Source of the DNA: Brasenia schreberi
Lineage: Eukaryota > Streptophyta > Magnoliopsida > Nymphaeales > Cabombaceae
Direction: 5' to 3'
Length of the DNA: 64,000 bases
NCBI GenBank assembly: GCA_036023115.1
Contig: JAYKKT010000091.1
Location: 33,355,001-33,419,000, forward strand
Shown: piece after piece, positions 35,306-49,888 of the stretch
Numbering within the stretch: the stretch's first letter is position 1
Layout of the letters: each line of letters begins with the position of its first letter
The notes under the pieces: model-generated
Database searches by the model: none
Told to the model about the DNA's origin: nothing
Seen by the model: only the letters and a program-made list of their open reading frames with translations
Made by a program: the position numbers and the translations under genes

Positions 35306-35469
35306 AAGATATCAAAGAAAGCATTATTTTGCATGTAACAAATTTCTCATTTGTCATCTTGAGTGAGTGCGTGAATACTTGTGTCTTCTTTGTGAGAATG
35401 CGCTGTCATTTGCTCGATCTATACCCATATAATTTTCCTTGTTTAGTTCAAATAAGGTTGCCTTATATA

Positions 35470-35935
<466 letters not shown>

Positions 35936-36084
35936 ATGTGTGGTGCAAGAGTATATGTTATCCAAGAAGAAGCTAGCATGTAACATGTGATTATGTGAGT
36001 GGAGATGCCCATTATGATCTACTAAAACGGATAAACATTTGGGTTCAAGTTACAAATTTTAATAACGAAAACAAATAACCCCTA

Positions 36085-36205
36085 CAGTGTTGGCTCAACG
36101 GTAGGGCATTCTAGTACTGTAGCTGCTGGTGAGGAGTTCGACTCCCAGAGGGTGCGTGTAGGCTTCAACGTCCTCTTGTGTAACGAATAATAATAATAAT
36201 AATGA
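36085..36205 (+). mobile_element. tRNA-derived SINE
   Basis: The A box is TTGGCTCAACGGTAGGGC and the B box is GAGTTCGACTCCCAGAGG, followed by ggtgcgtgtaggctt, a CTCTTGTGTAACGAA end and an (AAT)n tail. Same family as 51.63 kb (+) and 62.24 kb (-). Confidence 0.7.
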
Positions 36206-37211
36206 AAACATATATCAACAATGGACTTTCCTATTTGCGTTTAGCTTCAGATGCCAGTTATAAATACTACATTAGATTCCAATTGTAATTATCATCCTGG
36301 CTGGGCTACTGTTTGCGCATTACCATCAACAACAGTTTGATTTTTTAGAAGATACCTAAGCTTTCCCTAATCCCTAAGCATTTGAACTTTGATTCTGGAT
36401 TTGGATTGGGTTCTTCCCCATTCCAAATAAATAGAACCGAATTGCGATCTGGATCCAATTTGAAATTACAAATTGGACATACTTTGACTATTTGAACTTA
36501 ATAAATGAGTTCAGTTATTAAGCGATCACATTCCAAGCTAATACGTATTAATACCGTATTCATAAAACTGTAAATTTGCAATAAAGGAAAATGAACGGTT
36601 GATGCCTGATGATGGTACGTGAGATGTGACCTAAGTAACAACTTTTCTCTTTCTTTATAGGGATGGCAACAACTATATCCAGACCCATACCCTAACTCAA
36701 TTTTGTGCCTCTTACCTGTCCTCTTATCCAACGGAAAGGGTACGCATTCGGGTCTTTTCTTTTTTTTTAATCTGAAGATAACAATGTGGCGTGCATGGGT
36801 CATCCCATATTCCAACTTCAATCTTAACAAAGTTCTTAAAACTCAAAGTTTTTTGGTTAAAAATTCAAATCATTTGTAAATTTAATTGAATGAAAAAAAT
36901 GTAAGATTAAGTGGTTGAAAATTTGAAATTTGAGCATCATCCACACATACAAACACACACATATATATGCTACATACTACATACATATAGTGCTAAACAT
37001 ATAATGTTTTTCTGTGTATAATCTTATATAAATATTTCTATCATTTGATTTTCAAGATGAACAGTTGATGTAATAAAATAAAAGCATTTGATATAGATGG
37101 TACATTAAATGTAAAGTATAGAAACACAAAAATAAAATGATACTTTTAATTCAAATCTTCACTCTTGATCATACCAATTGAATAATGAAAATATTGATGT
37201 AAGATTATATC

Positions 37212-37358
<147 letters not shown>

Positions 37359-38059
37359 CACATACACACTTATATGCATACATTTACATATTTATATAAT
37401 GTTTTGTAGATTTATTTAAGGTTGGGTATTGGTTGGTTACTTCTTATCCCGTACCCGCCCCATTCCCAATTGAAGATGTTTCCCTTTAACCAAACTCAAA
37501 ACCCTATCAAACCGGCTAATCCCCACAATATATGTTTTGGGTCAATATTGTCATCCCTATTTGTTTCAATCAACACACCGGATAACATTCACATGAATGA
37601 TTCATCAGTGCCTGTAATTCTTTGAACATTGATAAAAAGCTTATATTTTGAAATCTTTACATATGAAAATGTCTATATGGCTTGGGGATCCGTGTCCACT
37701 CGTGGCTTGTACAACACTCCACCAAGATAATCGAGTTGTCAAAATTATTAAAAAAAAAACATGTTGAACAATTGGCAGACACAAAGGTTGATCATCTCTT
37801 CTCAACCTGTTTCTCATTGTTATGGAGAGATTAGCAAGGGGAGAGGTGAGATCCAACCGGTCACAATCAATCAAAACATGGAGTTATGGAGTTGGATCCG
37901 TGGTGGATCCAGAAATTATTTTTGGGTGAAGCGTGGTTTAAAAATTTGTGAACTTTTTTAAAAAATTTAATTCAAAAGTACTAATTTTCAGAATTTCAGG
38001 TAGGACAACTACCTGAGTCCATCACAACATCGCCCACCACTGAGTTAGAGCCATAGCTT

Positions 38060-38180
38060 CTTTGCTATGCCAAATGATGCATTCTTTCTGGTTCATTCTC
38101 AAGTGCTTGTCACGTAGCATTTATATATATGGCATTCTCAAGTGCTTGTCACGTAGCATTCTCAAGTGCTATGCCAAATG
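38060..38180. repeat. Short direct repeats (cattctcaagtgcttgtcacgt)
   Basis: The run ttctcaagtgcttgtcacg occurs at about 38094 and 38133, with a partial third copy near 38160, and gctatgccaaatg occurs at both ends. No gene. Confidence 0.8.
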
Positions 38181-38578
38181 TATGAAATCTTTTATGGTTC
38201 CAGCCATTTGAGTCAGCGGATTTCCTTCTTCACTTGACCAAGATCCCCACAGGAACTTGCTTTGTATTTCAACTTATAATATATATTAATCATACTCATG
38301 GCTTGGCTTGTCGTTAAGGAAAAAAAAGAATGCCATACTGCCTTCTTTTTCTTTCTTTTTACTGAAAAGAAGAAAAATACATAGGAAATCAAATCATCTT
38401 TTGTAGATCCATTATTTATTCAGGAACAAGAAGGAAGAACATGCACATAGAAAGAAAGAGAGATGTTTTGGGTGATACATGGTTATTATATATTACTAAT
38501 TATTTTTTGAGTTTTGCCGGACCGGGGTTGGGCAAGGGATCATGTGATGTTTTTGGGTGATAGATGGTGCCTCCACCT

Positions 38579-38653
<75 letters not shown>

Positions 38654-38670
38654 AGTGATAATCATAATTA

Positions 38671-40392
38671 CAACAACAACAACTAAGCCTTTTCTCATAC
38701 TAGATGGGGTCGGCTACATGAATTCTTTGTTTCAATTTCACTTGATTTAATAACAACAACAATACAACAACAACAACTATGCCTTTTCCCATACTAGACA
38801 GGGTCGGCTACATGGATTATTTGTTTGCACATAGCCCTATCATGTGCCATGTTAGTAGTTAACTCACAATAAGCTACATCATTCTTTATTGTTTCTTTCC
38901 AATACTTTTGTTGTCGTCCTCTACCTCTTTTAATACTTTCCAAATTTAGTTTTTCATACCTTCTTATAGGTTCTTCTGTTGATCTTCTTTCTATATGTCC
39001 AAACCATCTTAAACGATATTCTCTCATTAGTGTCACTCCTAATTTGTTTCTAATAACCTCATTATGTATACAGTCTTTTCTTGTATGACCACTTATCCAT
39101 CTCAACATCTTCATTTCTGTCACCGACATCTTTTGTACTTGTTGATGATTAACTGCCCAATACTCAGAACCATAAAACATGACAGGTCTAATTGCTGCTC
39201 TATAATATTTACCTTTTAACTTTAATGGTATCTTTTTATCACAAAGAATACCTTATGCTCCTCTCCATTTTAACCAATCAGCATTAATTCTATGCGTAAC
39301 ATCTCCATCAATTCTTTCATCACTCTGAAAAATTAACCTTAGGTATTTAAAACTTTTCTTTTGGGGGATGCAATGTGTTCCAATTTTAATTTCTATGTCC
39401 TTTGAAGTAACCAAATTATCAAACTTACATTCTATATATTCTGTCTTTGTTTTACTAAGTCGGAGGCCTTTGCTTTCTAATGTTTCTCTTCATAGTTCCA
39501 ATTTTCTATTAACTTTTTTCTTAGACTCCTCCACTAACACAATGTCATCTGCAAATAACATACACCAAGGTACTTCATCTTGAATATGTTTTATTAACTC
39601 ATCAATTATCATTATAATAAAGTATGGACTTAAAGTTGATCCTTGATGTAACCCAATATTAACTTTAAAGAAGTCTAACATTCCTTCACGAGTCCTCACA
39701 CATGTTTTTGCACCATCGTACATGTCTCTTATAAGGTTAATGTATGTCAATGGGATATCTTTTTTTTCCAAGGTTTTTCAAAGAACCTCCCTCGGTACCC
39801 TATCGTAAGCTTTTTCTAGATCAATAAATATCATGTGAAGGTCTTTCTTTTTTGCTCTAAAATGTTCCGTAAGACGTCTCAAAAGGTGAATCGCTTCAAT
39901 AGTAGATCTGCCTGGTATGAATCCAAATTGGTTCTCTGTTGTACTTGATACTTGTCTTAACCTACGTTCGATAATTCTTTCCCACAATTTCATAGTATGG
40001 CTCGTTAACTTATACCTCGATAATTCGCACAATTATGAATGTCTCCCTTGTTCTTATATATGGATATAAGTGTACTCACTCTCCATTTCTTGGGCATCTT
40101 TTGGTTTCTCCATATTTTATTAAATAGTTTTGTGAGCAAGGTAATTCCTAATTCTCTTATGATTTTCCAAACTTCTATAATAATATTGTCTCGTCCTATT
40201 GATTTACCCCCTTCATATGTTTAAGAGTCTCTTTGACTTCATTCTTTTAAATACGTCAATAGAAATTGTAGTTTATATACTTTTCTTATTTGGCTAACTC
40301 TCTTAAGCTAATACTAACATCCTTATTTTTATTAAAAAAACTTATAAAAATAGTTTTTCGATCTATTTCTTATATCATTGTTTGCCACTAGA
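38671..40392 (-). mobile_element. RTE-clade LINE B, 5'-truncated, in the right inverted-repeat arm
   Basis: On the minus strand it starts within the region before RT (at about 40,392), runs through RT ([20 protein letters not shown] at about 39.95 kb, GLHQGSTLSPYF, and an intact FADDIVLVEES box at about 39.55 kb) and ends with HIERRSTEEPIRRYEKLNLE and HVADPV at 38,794. It has stops and frameshifts between pieces. The tail holds an extra partial 3' end: 38671-38748 repeats the last about 75 bases of the element next to (CAA)n. It separates the peptide pseudogene from its own 3' UTR. Confidence 0.88.
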
Positions 40393-40699
40393 ATTTAGAA
40401 AATGAAGGGAAACCGACTGCGTAAGGATTGCATTGGTCGATGCAGTAGTCGTGGCAGACGGTCCAATTCATAGCCATGTCGTTCTGCTTCATCCATGACC
40501 ACACCTGTTGAATGCAGCTAATCCACCATGGTTTAGGGAAACGGGGAGGCCAGCGAGGTGGCCAGAACGTTTGCTTTACCACCTTCTAGTTGATGGGGAA
40601 GTGAATCTGAGGCCACGGCCAAAGATACGCGTTCGCCGGCTCTACGGCGAAAACTAGTGCCAGAACCACCGCCATCACCGCTGCCTTGGAAGCACCCAT
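40388..40699 (-). pseudogene. Inverted pseudogene copy of the secreted Trp/Cys-rich protein
   Basis: It reads from ATG at 40699 with a similar signal peptide (MGASKAAVMAVVLALVFAVE, PANA) and then YLWPWPQIHFPIN. The next codon, TGG (Trp) in the intact gene, is TAG. After the stop the frame is still open (KVVKQTFWPPRWPPRFPKPW, NWTVCHDYCIDQC) down to FPSFSKF, where RTE LINE B begins. The first Cys of the intact gene is Trp here. The TATA box is also lost. Identity with 33,361-33,660 is high, so the copies are fairly recent. Confidence 0.85.
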
Positions 40700-41424
40700 G
40701 ATCGATCTACCGGTTTTCTCCTCTTTGGGCTTCCTATTCTTGCAGTTGTGGCGTGCCCTTAGCTTCCCTCCAGCAACTCCTTTTAAGGCCCCTCCCTCCC
40801 TTCTTCCTTTACATCTTTTTCTTTGTTGTTAGTTCATTAATTATTTAACTACTTAGATCGCCGTTACTTTGCATTGCTTCTTTCAAGTAATTGATTAAAG
40901 AAGGATTTATTTCATTGAGAAACTCTTGAATCGTTCAGTAGCACATGTTCATCATCAGAACTGTTGTTTCGATTTCTTAACGTAATTGATGGCACTGAAA
41001 CCTCGGGAAGGCATTCAAAACTCGTGCACTCATAATATTGGGGAAGAGATTTTACTGTACTTTAACTAGACTTAGCTGCAACTGCTATGACCTATGTACA
41101 AACAGATCCGATGTACTTTGTTCCGTTTTATATATCATCCTTCCTGTATTGCATGTTAGCATCTCTCTCTCTCTCTCAACTAAGTTTCCGCAACTAAGCT
41201 TCTTGAGGAGCTCATAGGGTTCCGGAGCCCTATGTCTCGCAGAGCTCTGAATTGGTTTCACTAGCATGCTAGAGTTTGAAAGATCTGCAAGCCTTTTAAG
41301 GTAAACTGTGATACCTCGATCCTGAAAATTTAAAAGCTACAAGGTTTATATATTCAGAGAAAATTGATTCATTACTACATGCACGCGGGCTCGTCATGAA
41401 CGCTAGTTATGAATGTTTGGGCTA

Positions 41425-41427
<3 letters not shown>

Positions 41428-41500
<73 letters not shown>

Positions 41501-41560
41501 TATATAGATATATAGATATAGATATAGATATAGATAGATATAGATAGAGAGAGAGAGAGA
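41428..41560. repeat. (TA)n/(GATA)n/(GA)n compound microsatellite
   Basis: TA at 41428-41494, then tatagata repeats and a GA run to 41560, directly after the DOHH-2 exon 7 remnant. It may form the left border of a MITE-like unit. Confidence 0.9.
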
Positions 41561-42409
41561 GATAAGGAGGAAGACATAGAGATAAAAGAATGGATCCTGC
41601 AAACTTAAGAACCAAAGCAAATGCATGTACTAGTCTCTCTCGGACACTTGAATTAAAAGTATTGTTTTACTTTTGTAAATAATTCACATTGATTTAAAGA
41701 TTGAATGACGATGCATTAAATGTAAAATAATTCAAATTTCTATGGATAGTTCAAAGATAAAATGGTGAAAATGTTCTCAGGTGTTTTCTTTTGGCTGTAA
41801 TGGTGCTGAGACCTCCTATTTGCATACAGAGCTAGTAGTGTTGTTAGGTTTCCAAAGGGACATGCGGGATCTCTGCTTTTGACGTAACTGGAATCGCAGA
41901 AAGAATGCTTCATGCTACGTAGCCTATCTTCACGGACGGTTTTCTCATACACGGGAGATCGGAGAAGTGACTGTCAGTCTTCTCGGATGATGTTTATTGA
42001 TCTCTTGCATCTCTTTCTTTTCCTCGGTTATTACATACAGGATGAAGGTGGTGTGAGTTAATCTTTGTGAGTAGTCCCAGCGACGTGAGTTAATGCTGTT
42101 GAAATCGATCAATCTCTTGCATCTTTTTGATGGAGATCTTTGGCAGGCTGTAAAACGCTAAATGAAAGATAAACAGTAACGTTATAGAGATTAAAAATAC
42201 ACAATGAATTTTAACGGAAAGTTCAACGTGAAAACGAAGAAGATGAAGTCATCTATAAATAATGTACAAAGAATACACTTAAAAATACAAAAACATCTTC
42301 TAGGAAAATCGTATACCACATTTTTTTCTACTTTCTCTTTTCTTTCTCTCCAACCATTCCCGAGTCACATCCGCTTTCCACTGCAACTCCAGCAACCTCT
42401 GGTGACAAA

Positions 42410-44400
42410 ATGAATCACAGTCAATGGTTGTTCAACATTGGTATGATTGTCGGAAACCTTCACACAAAGGTGAAACAGTTTAGATAAGTAAAAAAAAAAG
42501 CAGAAGCGTCGCTCGGCTATAAGCCTGAGCAAAAAAAAAGACAAAGATGATGCTCGGCTATAAAACAGAGGCGACGTTTGGCAAGATGACAAAGCAATGA
42601 AAAAAAGGCAAAGGCCACACTCGATAGGAAGGGAGAGCAAGAAAAAGGAATAGAAGCGATACTCGGCCATATGACAGAACAAGAAGAAAAGAACAGAGGT
42701 AAGCGGCAAGGCGGATGGATAAGGCTAAGTCAGAAGGCAAGCGGTGAGGCAAAGCAGCGAAACCAAGGTATAACGGCAGAAAAGGCAAAACCCCTTCTAC
42801 GAAGGAGCTAGACTCAGCTAGAAGGCAAAGCGACAAAGACCAAGCGAGCGACGGAAGAGGCAGAGCCCCTTCTTCTTCTCCCTTTCTCCTTCTTTCTCTC
42901 TCCTCGCCAAAAGTTTAGACATTATTTCTTAGATCATAAAATTTGGATAGTGTATAAACTTGACCCTATCAAGCACCTTTTTGAAAAACTTATCCTAACA
43001 GGTAGGCTAGGTAAATGGCAACTCCTCCTAATGGAGTATGATCTGAAACTCCATCACCAAAACTCCATTAAGGTGTAGATATGAAAATTTTATCCCAAAG
43101 CCTATGTAGAGAGTTGAAATAAATTTCTCAATCTACTTTGTTTTTGCGCGAGCGTGCTAGCTAGTTTCACTTAGAAACTGAAACTCTATTTTCAGCATCC
43201 CGCATATGTTTTATGTTGTATTTTTTCATTTTCGAATATCTACTCCGAATGATTTTAAATTTGGAACACCGAATCTTCACACACAAGCCCATGTATAATA
43301 AAAATTTTAAGAACTTTAGGGTCGTGTAGTATCATAAATAAAATATAGGAAGATCGGACAAATTCATAATCAAGTATGTCCAGTCTGAGTTTCCTACAAC
43401 AAAGGTTGGGTAATCTTCCCATAATTTTGTCTGTAGTGAGCCAAATCTATTGAAATAGTCTTATTGGAAATTTACCATCCATAGCTTTCCAAAAAGACTA
43501 AATTCATAAAAATCGGAGCTCTGTAAACCGAAATACAGAAGTTTCTTTAGACCTCTATATTTCTATAACAAAACGTTCTGAAATGTCTGTGCAGAGGTAT
43601 TTCTTGGATTTAATTTTGTAAAATCACATAAAAATAGCCTTAGGATCTCCCCATTTTGCTCTACATATTATAAAATTTTCATGAATTTTGGAGATCTCTA
43701 AGCTATTAAAAAAAATCTGCAAACAAGCTCTAAAAACAGAATCAGTTTCTGTTTGTCAAAACTTGAAAAGTTTTCATTTCCTACACCAAGTGCACGACTT
43801 TTTTTTTATTCAAATTAGTTTTAAAGTGAATTTTGAAAATACACACCCTGCTCAAATTAATCCTCAAAGCGTCTAGGATGATCCTTGAATGCCAGTTAAA
43901 AAAGGCTTAAGACGAAAAAGATCCCACTTCTCCACAATCGCTCCATGAAGTCAGAAATACTCTTTCTCCTCTCTCCATCGCCTTGTCTCCTCTCTCTCTT
44001 CTTGAACCATCCCCCGCCCAGGGTTTTCTAAAATCATGGAAGCTTGAAACCACCTGATTTCTAGGAAACTGTTAGTTTTCTAGAAATCCTATTTTTTATT
44101 TTATAAAATTACCACTCGGTGAAATTATGATAGTACAAAGTTACCTCAGAACGGTTGTAATTACAATTCTACCCTCGACCAATCACAAATTTTATAAAAA
44201 AATCTGGTACTCTTTTACTATTTTGTCCAAGGTCTTTTTGAAATATTTCAAAACAAGACAAAAGGATAAAATTCATTATCTGCCCTTGAGTTTTTTAAAA
44301 AATTACAGCAATATGAAATAAAAAATATATATTGTTTCGACTTTAAGGTGTTTCTGAAATAGCATAATTAAGTTTAAAAAAAATTCAAAATTGGTAACTA
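42410..44400 (+). mobile_element. Leader remnants of the Copia A/B family
   Basis: The purine-rich repeats at 42,480-42,860 (gctcggctataa.. and ggcaaag words, ending in ttcttctccctttctcc) and the stretch at 43,900-44,340 (aattttataaaaaaatctgg, tttgtccaaggtctttttg, caagacaaaaggataaaatt) follow the leaders of Copia A (15.2-16.2 kb) and B (27.7-28.6 kb) in order. No gag-pol or LTR was found here. The part between, 42,900-43,900, has no recognised content. Confidence 0.5.
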
Positions 44401-44439
44401 AGTATGAATTGAAATTACTCTTATGTACTGAGAGAGCTT

Positions 44440-45300
44440 ATTGTTGAGCTTGTCACTGGTCTTCAACATGATCTCCGGTAAACACTTGCTTATCTGAGCT
44501 GGATGGATTGTCCCAGCTTCTTCGCAAGCATGGGGACACCAACCATTGATTTGTCAATCTTGGAAAGAAGAAGGTTGTGGCTGAGTGTTGCTTCTGCCAT
44601 TCTTGCTGCTTTCTGAGACTGGTTTCATACCCTGTTCCTCGTGCAGATAAAGCCAAGGCCTACATCAACCTCATTCTCAGTGACCTTCTCGAAGAGCCCT
44701 TCCTGGTTCTTGTCCACCATCGTGACCACTTCTAGAGTTCTCTCCCCATTGTCATCTACTGATCGTGAAATATTGATATTTACATGTCGGGAAGTCCATG
44801 AGGTCTGAGAGGACGCTCAAAATGATTGTTGCCTTTGAGGTTATATATTCCATTTATGAATGGTTTGATGCGTTCATAAATGTCATCAGGTTGCCCTTGC
44901 ACTGCAACCGTTGTGATCCGAGCAGATCAATGATGGCTAGTTCTGGCATGCCTTCTTGACATAAAGAGTGATGGGGTTAATACCATTTTCTGGCGAAGGA
45001 ATGGTTTTCTCATTATACTCTAAACTTGTGAGATGGTAAATGAATGATGTTCTAGACGCATGACTAAAGGCACTCTGGTGCATACGTTGGGCCGCAGAGG
45101 AGGTTAATGCCTCAGCGGCTTGAGCACGCTTGATTTTCCGCTTGATTAATCACCAACAACAACAATGGCTGGATGCCTTCATGAGATGGAGCCTCAGCTG
45201 ATCTATGGCATCGAGGAGTGGCCGGATCGAATTGGAAAACAGAGTCAAGTGAGCTCTTGGGCTGGGCTTAGCTGCTTCTTGTACGTTGGTAGCTTGAATG
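44440..45300 (-). pseudogene. Second DRP4-like dynamin pseudogene
   Basis: On the minus strand, in order: the P-loop region at about 45,160-45,130 (two frames needed; SSGKSS is readable after a stop), then NPITLYVKK, then DNGERTLEVVTMVDKN, then EKVTENEVDVGLGFICTRNR (about 44,690-44,640), then AARMAEATLSHN and KIDKSMVGVPMLAKKLGQS. It ends soon after, so the middle domain and GED are missing. It has many stops and frameshifts. It is closest to the DRP4 pseudogene at 14.5-25.3 kb but lies in the opposite orientation. Confidence 0.8.
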
Positions 45301-45970
45301 TATATGTCCTACTGAGAAGGGTTGTCCAATTGTCGTGTTTTAGAGTACATCGACAGCATGTTTCTGATCCTTGAGAAGGAATTCATGGCCTTCAACAGAA
45401 TGTTTCTGATCCCTGTGAAGTAATCCATTGCTTCTTCGATACTGCAATTTCCTAAATGTAGGAAGCCAACTTTGCATTAGGTTAGGGATCCGTGACTTCT
45501 TGTAAAATCTTTCAAATAAGAGGTAAGAATGGCAAACAGTGAAACAAATGGGAAATATGAGACTGTCTCATTAAGGAAACTTTCATTAACGGATCCTCAT
45601 TGTTTCAATAGAAATTAAAAGGATAATTTGATCCACGTTCCATTCTTTACCGGACGTATATAAAGAGAATGTTGTCGAAAAAAATGATTGAGAGAATGAA
45701 AAAAGGCACTAGGTCAACATATCATGAATTCATTCTTTTGTGTTTATTTTATTAGTTGGTCCCTTCTTGACAGTTCGAGTTGGATAGCTGCAAGTTTTCA
45801 ATACTTTGATGTATGAGATTGGAGTTGGTACCATTGTTTGAATTGTTTTAATTGGATTAAGTGGGTAGAAGAAAAGTGTTTCAAGCCAACTTTTCTCATC
45901 TCTACTTATGGTTTATGACTTTTAAGTGTTGTAAAGTTTCTCCTAATCTAAAATTTGATGATGCACGTTA
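45301..45970. other. Intergenic stretch, nothing recognised
   Basis: No domain, RNA gene or repeat family recognised. A 69-codon frame at 45165-45374 overlaps the DRP4 pseudogene and is taken as chance. Confidence 0.4.
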
Positions 45971-46255
45971 TGTTAGAGATTGAAATCGGGTCCCAAAGTG
46001 GACTCGTTATGATCCAGTTTAATGTTTTTGTCTAATCAGTAGTACTTAATTAATAATAGGGGTAAATTAGTCATTCAAGTTAGATCGTGATTATAAATAG
46101 TGTGATTAAGGTTATGTTTAGCATCAAGGAAGAAAGAGAAGACAATCATGAGGTAGGTGCCGACATTCAGTTGTGGGCAGATTGGATGGAATGTCTCTAA
46201 TCCACCAATACTTATAAGTTTTTATATTTTTCTTATTGATTGAATGTTTATAACA
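45971..46255 (+). repeat. 5' LTR of Copia C
   Basis: TGTTAGAGATTGAAATCGGG ... GTTTATAACA, followed by the primer-binding site TGGTATCAAAGCC at 46256. It matches 49889-50160. Confidence 0.92.
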
Positions 46256-46811
46256 TGGTATCAAAGCCTATAAGGCATTCAAATCATGTTTTTTTGGAGA
46301 GAGGAGATGTCATAGATTCATAGTAGTATGTGTGTGAAGACATATTCTGCATGTGAAGCAAATTGTGACCAGTAAATTCTATGTGAAGACAAATTTTGCA
46401 TGTGAAGCAGATACAGATTTTGTGTGTGAAGCAGATACAGATTCTACCTCTAAAGTAGATTGTGACCAATAATTTTTGTGTGAAGACAGATTCTGATGTG
46501 AAGCAGATCGTGATTAGTAAATTATGTTGGACAGTTTTACATACAAATGGTTGGTAAAAGAAAAGGGATTGAAAACCCTTTCGAGATTTCTGAACATTCC
46601 ACAAGTGAAAGTAGAAAATTTTAAGAACACAACAACAAGATTAGATAGTAGAAATTATTTAGAATGATCAAGGTTAGTGGAGCTGGCGGTAATAGCAATG
46701 GAGAGATGGGCTCACCTAATGGGTCAAATTCCATGCTCAGCCACACACGATTCACAGTACTCTAGTTGGCGAAGGGAGGATGCCTTGATATAATTTTGGT
46801 TACCCCAATTT

Positions 46812-49780
46812 ATGATTACATCAATAGCAAAAATATTTATATTTCTTGAATTTGCTCATAAAATTTGGTGTACAGTATCTGAAGCATATTGTAAGAAAAA
46901 GAATGTAGTAAAAGAATATGAAATCTTAAAAAGTCAAAAATACAAACAAGAAACTCGTTTTATTAATGAGTATTATGTGGATCTTCATGGCTTATGTGAT
47001 GAACTCCTCTTCTATACAAATATTAAGTGTTCATCATGTTACACAGAAAGGAATATTCAAAATGAAAAGAAGAAAGTATTTAATTTGTTGTGGGGCGTAA
47101 ATCCAGAATTTGAGTCCATAAAGATCAACATTTTAGGTCAAGAGGAGTTTCCTTCACTCACTGTATATTCTTTATTGATTCGAAAAGAATATCGCAAAAA
47201 TATTGAGAAGGACAACACTACTGCTATTGAACAACATGCACTTCAAACTAAGGCAGAAAACTCACATTATCATGGAAGAGGTGGACAACACAATCGTGGG
47301 CATGGACGTGGGCATTTCTATTCTGATGAGAAGGATAAAATCATGTGTTCTTACTATAAGAAGCCAAGACATTTAAGAGAAAATTGTTGAGAATTACATG
47401 GTCGACCAGAATTTTATATACCACACAACAATTATGCCCATATTGGTGAAAGTTCAACACCTAGCATAGATGGCATTTAAGAACTTATTAAGAGGATCGA
47501 AGGGCTGAAAACCAAATTGTCTTAAAATCAACATCCCTCTACTTCTCATGCTACACTAACACAGGCTACACACTATGAATGGTAACAAATTTTCTTCCTT
47601 TCATTCGAAAACTTATTATTGATTCTGGTGTTACGAATTACATGGTAAGAGAGTTTTCATACTTTTTAGAATATTGTCTCATTCCAAAACAAGAGCCAAT
47701 CAAGTTGGCTGATGGCTCACACTCTTACATGATTGGACAAGAAAGTAAACCCACATGAAAATTAGTCTATCATGTTATATTGTAGTGTAACATTCAACCC
47801 CACTGGTTGTGTTTTTCAGGATCTAAAGATGAAAAAAATCTTTGGTCATGATAGTCTACAAATGGGATTATATATCCTAGAAGACAACTTCCAACATACT
47901 GCATCTTATGGTACTTTTGTCCAAGCTCCACTATGTTTTTCCACATCTTAGAGTCGAGTCAAATAAATCCCATTTTAAATGTGAAGTGTGCCAACTTGAG
48001 AAACACCAACGAACACCTTATCCTTCGAGTGAGTCTAGAAGATCCAAACCTTTTAAGCTTCTCCATTATGATATATGGGGTACCAGTCCTGTTACATCTT
48101 TATTTGGTCAAAAATACTTTGTCTCTTTTATTAATGATTGTGTGCTTCTTTCAATTGTTTACTTAATAAAATCAAAAGTTGAGTTCTCTGATGTCTTTTC
48201 AATTATTCATAAATTTATCCTCACTCAATTTAATTCTTTTGTGAAAGCTATTCATTCAAATAATGAGATTTAATATATCAGTAGACAGTTGTAGGAATAC
48301 TTACATGTAAATGACATACTTTATCAAACATCTTATTCATATACACCTCAGCAAAATAGAATAGCTAAGAGAAAAAATCATCATATCCTTTTCTTGTTCA
48401 TAAACATCTCTCTCTGGCAAAATTTTATATCTAATAAGTAGGATGCCTAGTAGTGTACTCAAGGGTGATAGTCCAATAAAATGCCTTGATGAGGAATCAA
48501 AACATTTTCATATAACTCCTTGTATCTTTGGTTGTACTTGTTTTGTTCATGCTTACCTACCTAGTCGTGATAAACTTGACCCTAGAGCTATAAAGTACAT
48601 TTTTCTTGACTATTCACATTCTTAAAAAGGTTATAAATGTTATGATATATATTCTCGAAATCTACTCCCTACTATTCTTCTCTGAGGAAGTTAATCACCT
48701 CTCATAATATGTCACTTCATGTTCTTCCCTTAATTCTCAGTAAGACAATAGATATCGCAGGTGACAAGGAAGAGAAGATTGTTGAACCAAAGCAAACAGT
48801 AGTGTATAAGAGAGGACCAAGGAAAATTATTTGCAACAAAGAACATACCAAACAGACTACAACCACCAAAGAATTTTCTCTTGATTCATATTCAAAATCA
48901 CCGATGGAAGAAGACTTGGAAATTCCAATTGCCATCCACAAAGGTAAACGTTCTTATGCACGATACCCCATTTCTGATTGTGTTTCATATGACAATACCT
49001 CAGAAAACTATCAAATTTTTATTGTGAATGCCGATAAATACAAGATTCCTTCAAGTTTTAAAGAAGCAAACAAGTGTCCTTTATGGAGAGCTGCAATAAA
49101 AGCAAAGTTGAATGCTCTTGCAAAGAATCATACTTAGACAATCACGAGACTTCCCCTGAACAGAAATATAGTGGGTTGTAAGTGGGTAATCAAATATAAG
49201 GTAGATGACACTATTCAAAGGCATAAGGCAAGACTTGTTGTCAAAGGTTACAATCAATCAGATAGAATTTACTATAATGAAACCTCCACTCCTGTAGCAA
49301 AGCTTACTTTCATAAGAATATTTCTAAGAACCATATGGAAGTTGTGTATCGAATTCTTAGATACCTTAAGTCAACACCTGGAATAGGACTTGTCTATTCC
49401 AAATCCTGCAAATTCAACATTGAACTTTATTCTGATGCAGACTGGGTTGGATCGAAAGATGATCATAAATCTACTACGGGTTATGTGACACTACTTGATG
49501 GTAACCTTATATCTTGGAAGAGAAAAAAATAAATTGTTGTTATCAGATCTACTGCAGAAGCAGAATACAAAGTTGTAGCTAAGCTGTGTAAAGGAAAGTG
49601 GGCATCTTCCTTGATATGTGAGCTAGGATTTAGTTCTACACAACCTATACCGTTATATTATAACAGCAGTACAGTTATTCAAATGACATCTAATTAGGAA
49701 CCAAACATATATAAATAGATTGTCATTTCATAAGAGAGAAAATATCCAATTAGGAATTCAAACTAGAGTATGTCAAGTCA
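46812..49780 (+). pseudogene. Copia C gag-pol (degenerate)
   Basis: Open pieces are 46,812-47,390 (gag), 47,908-48,273 (integrase core, LLHYDIWGTSPV), 48,443-48,625, 48,709-49,137, 49,171-49,386 and 49,335-49,532. The overlap of the last two in different frames marks the join over the deleted RT core (FIRIFL to MEVVYRILRYL). Confidence 0.85.
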
Positions 49781-49888
49781 GAAAATTAAAGGGTTGATTT
49801 TCTCACCAGAGCTATTGTCAGCAGACAACTTAAAGATACTTTGTCTAAGTTGGTGTTCTCAACATCTTTCACCCAACTTGAGGGAGAG

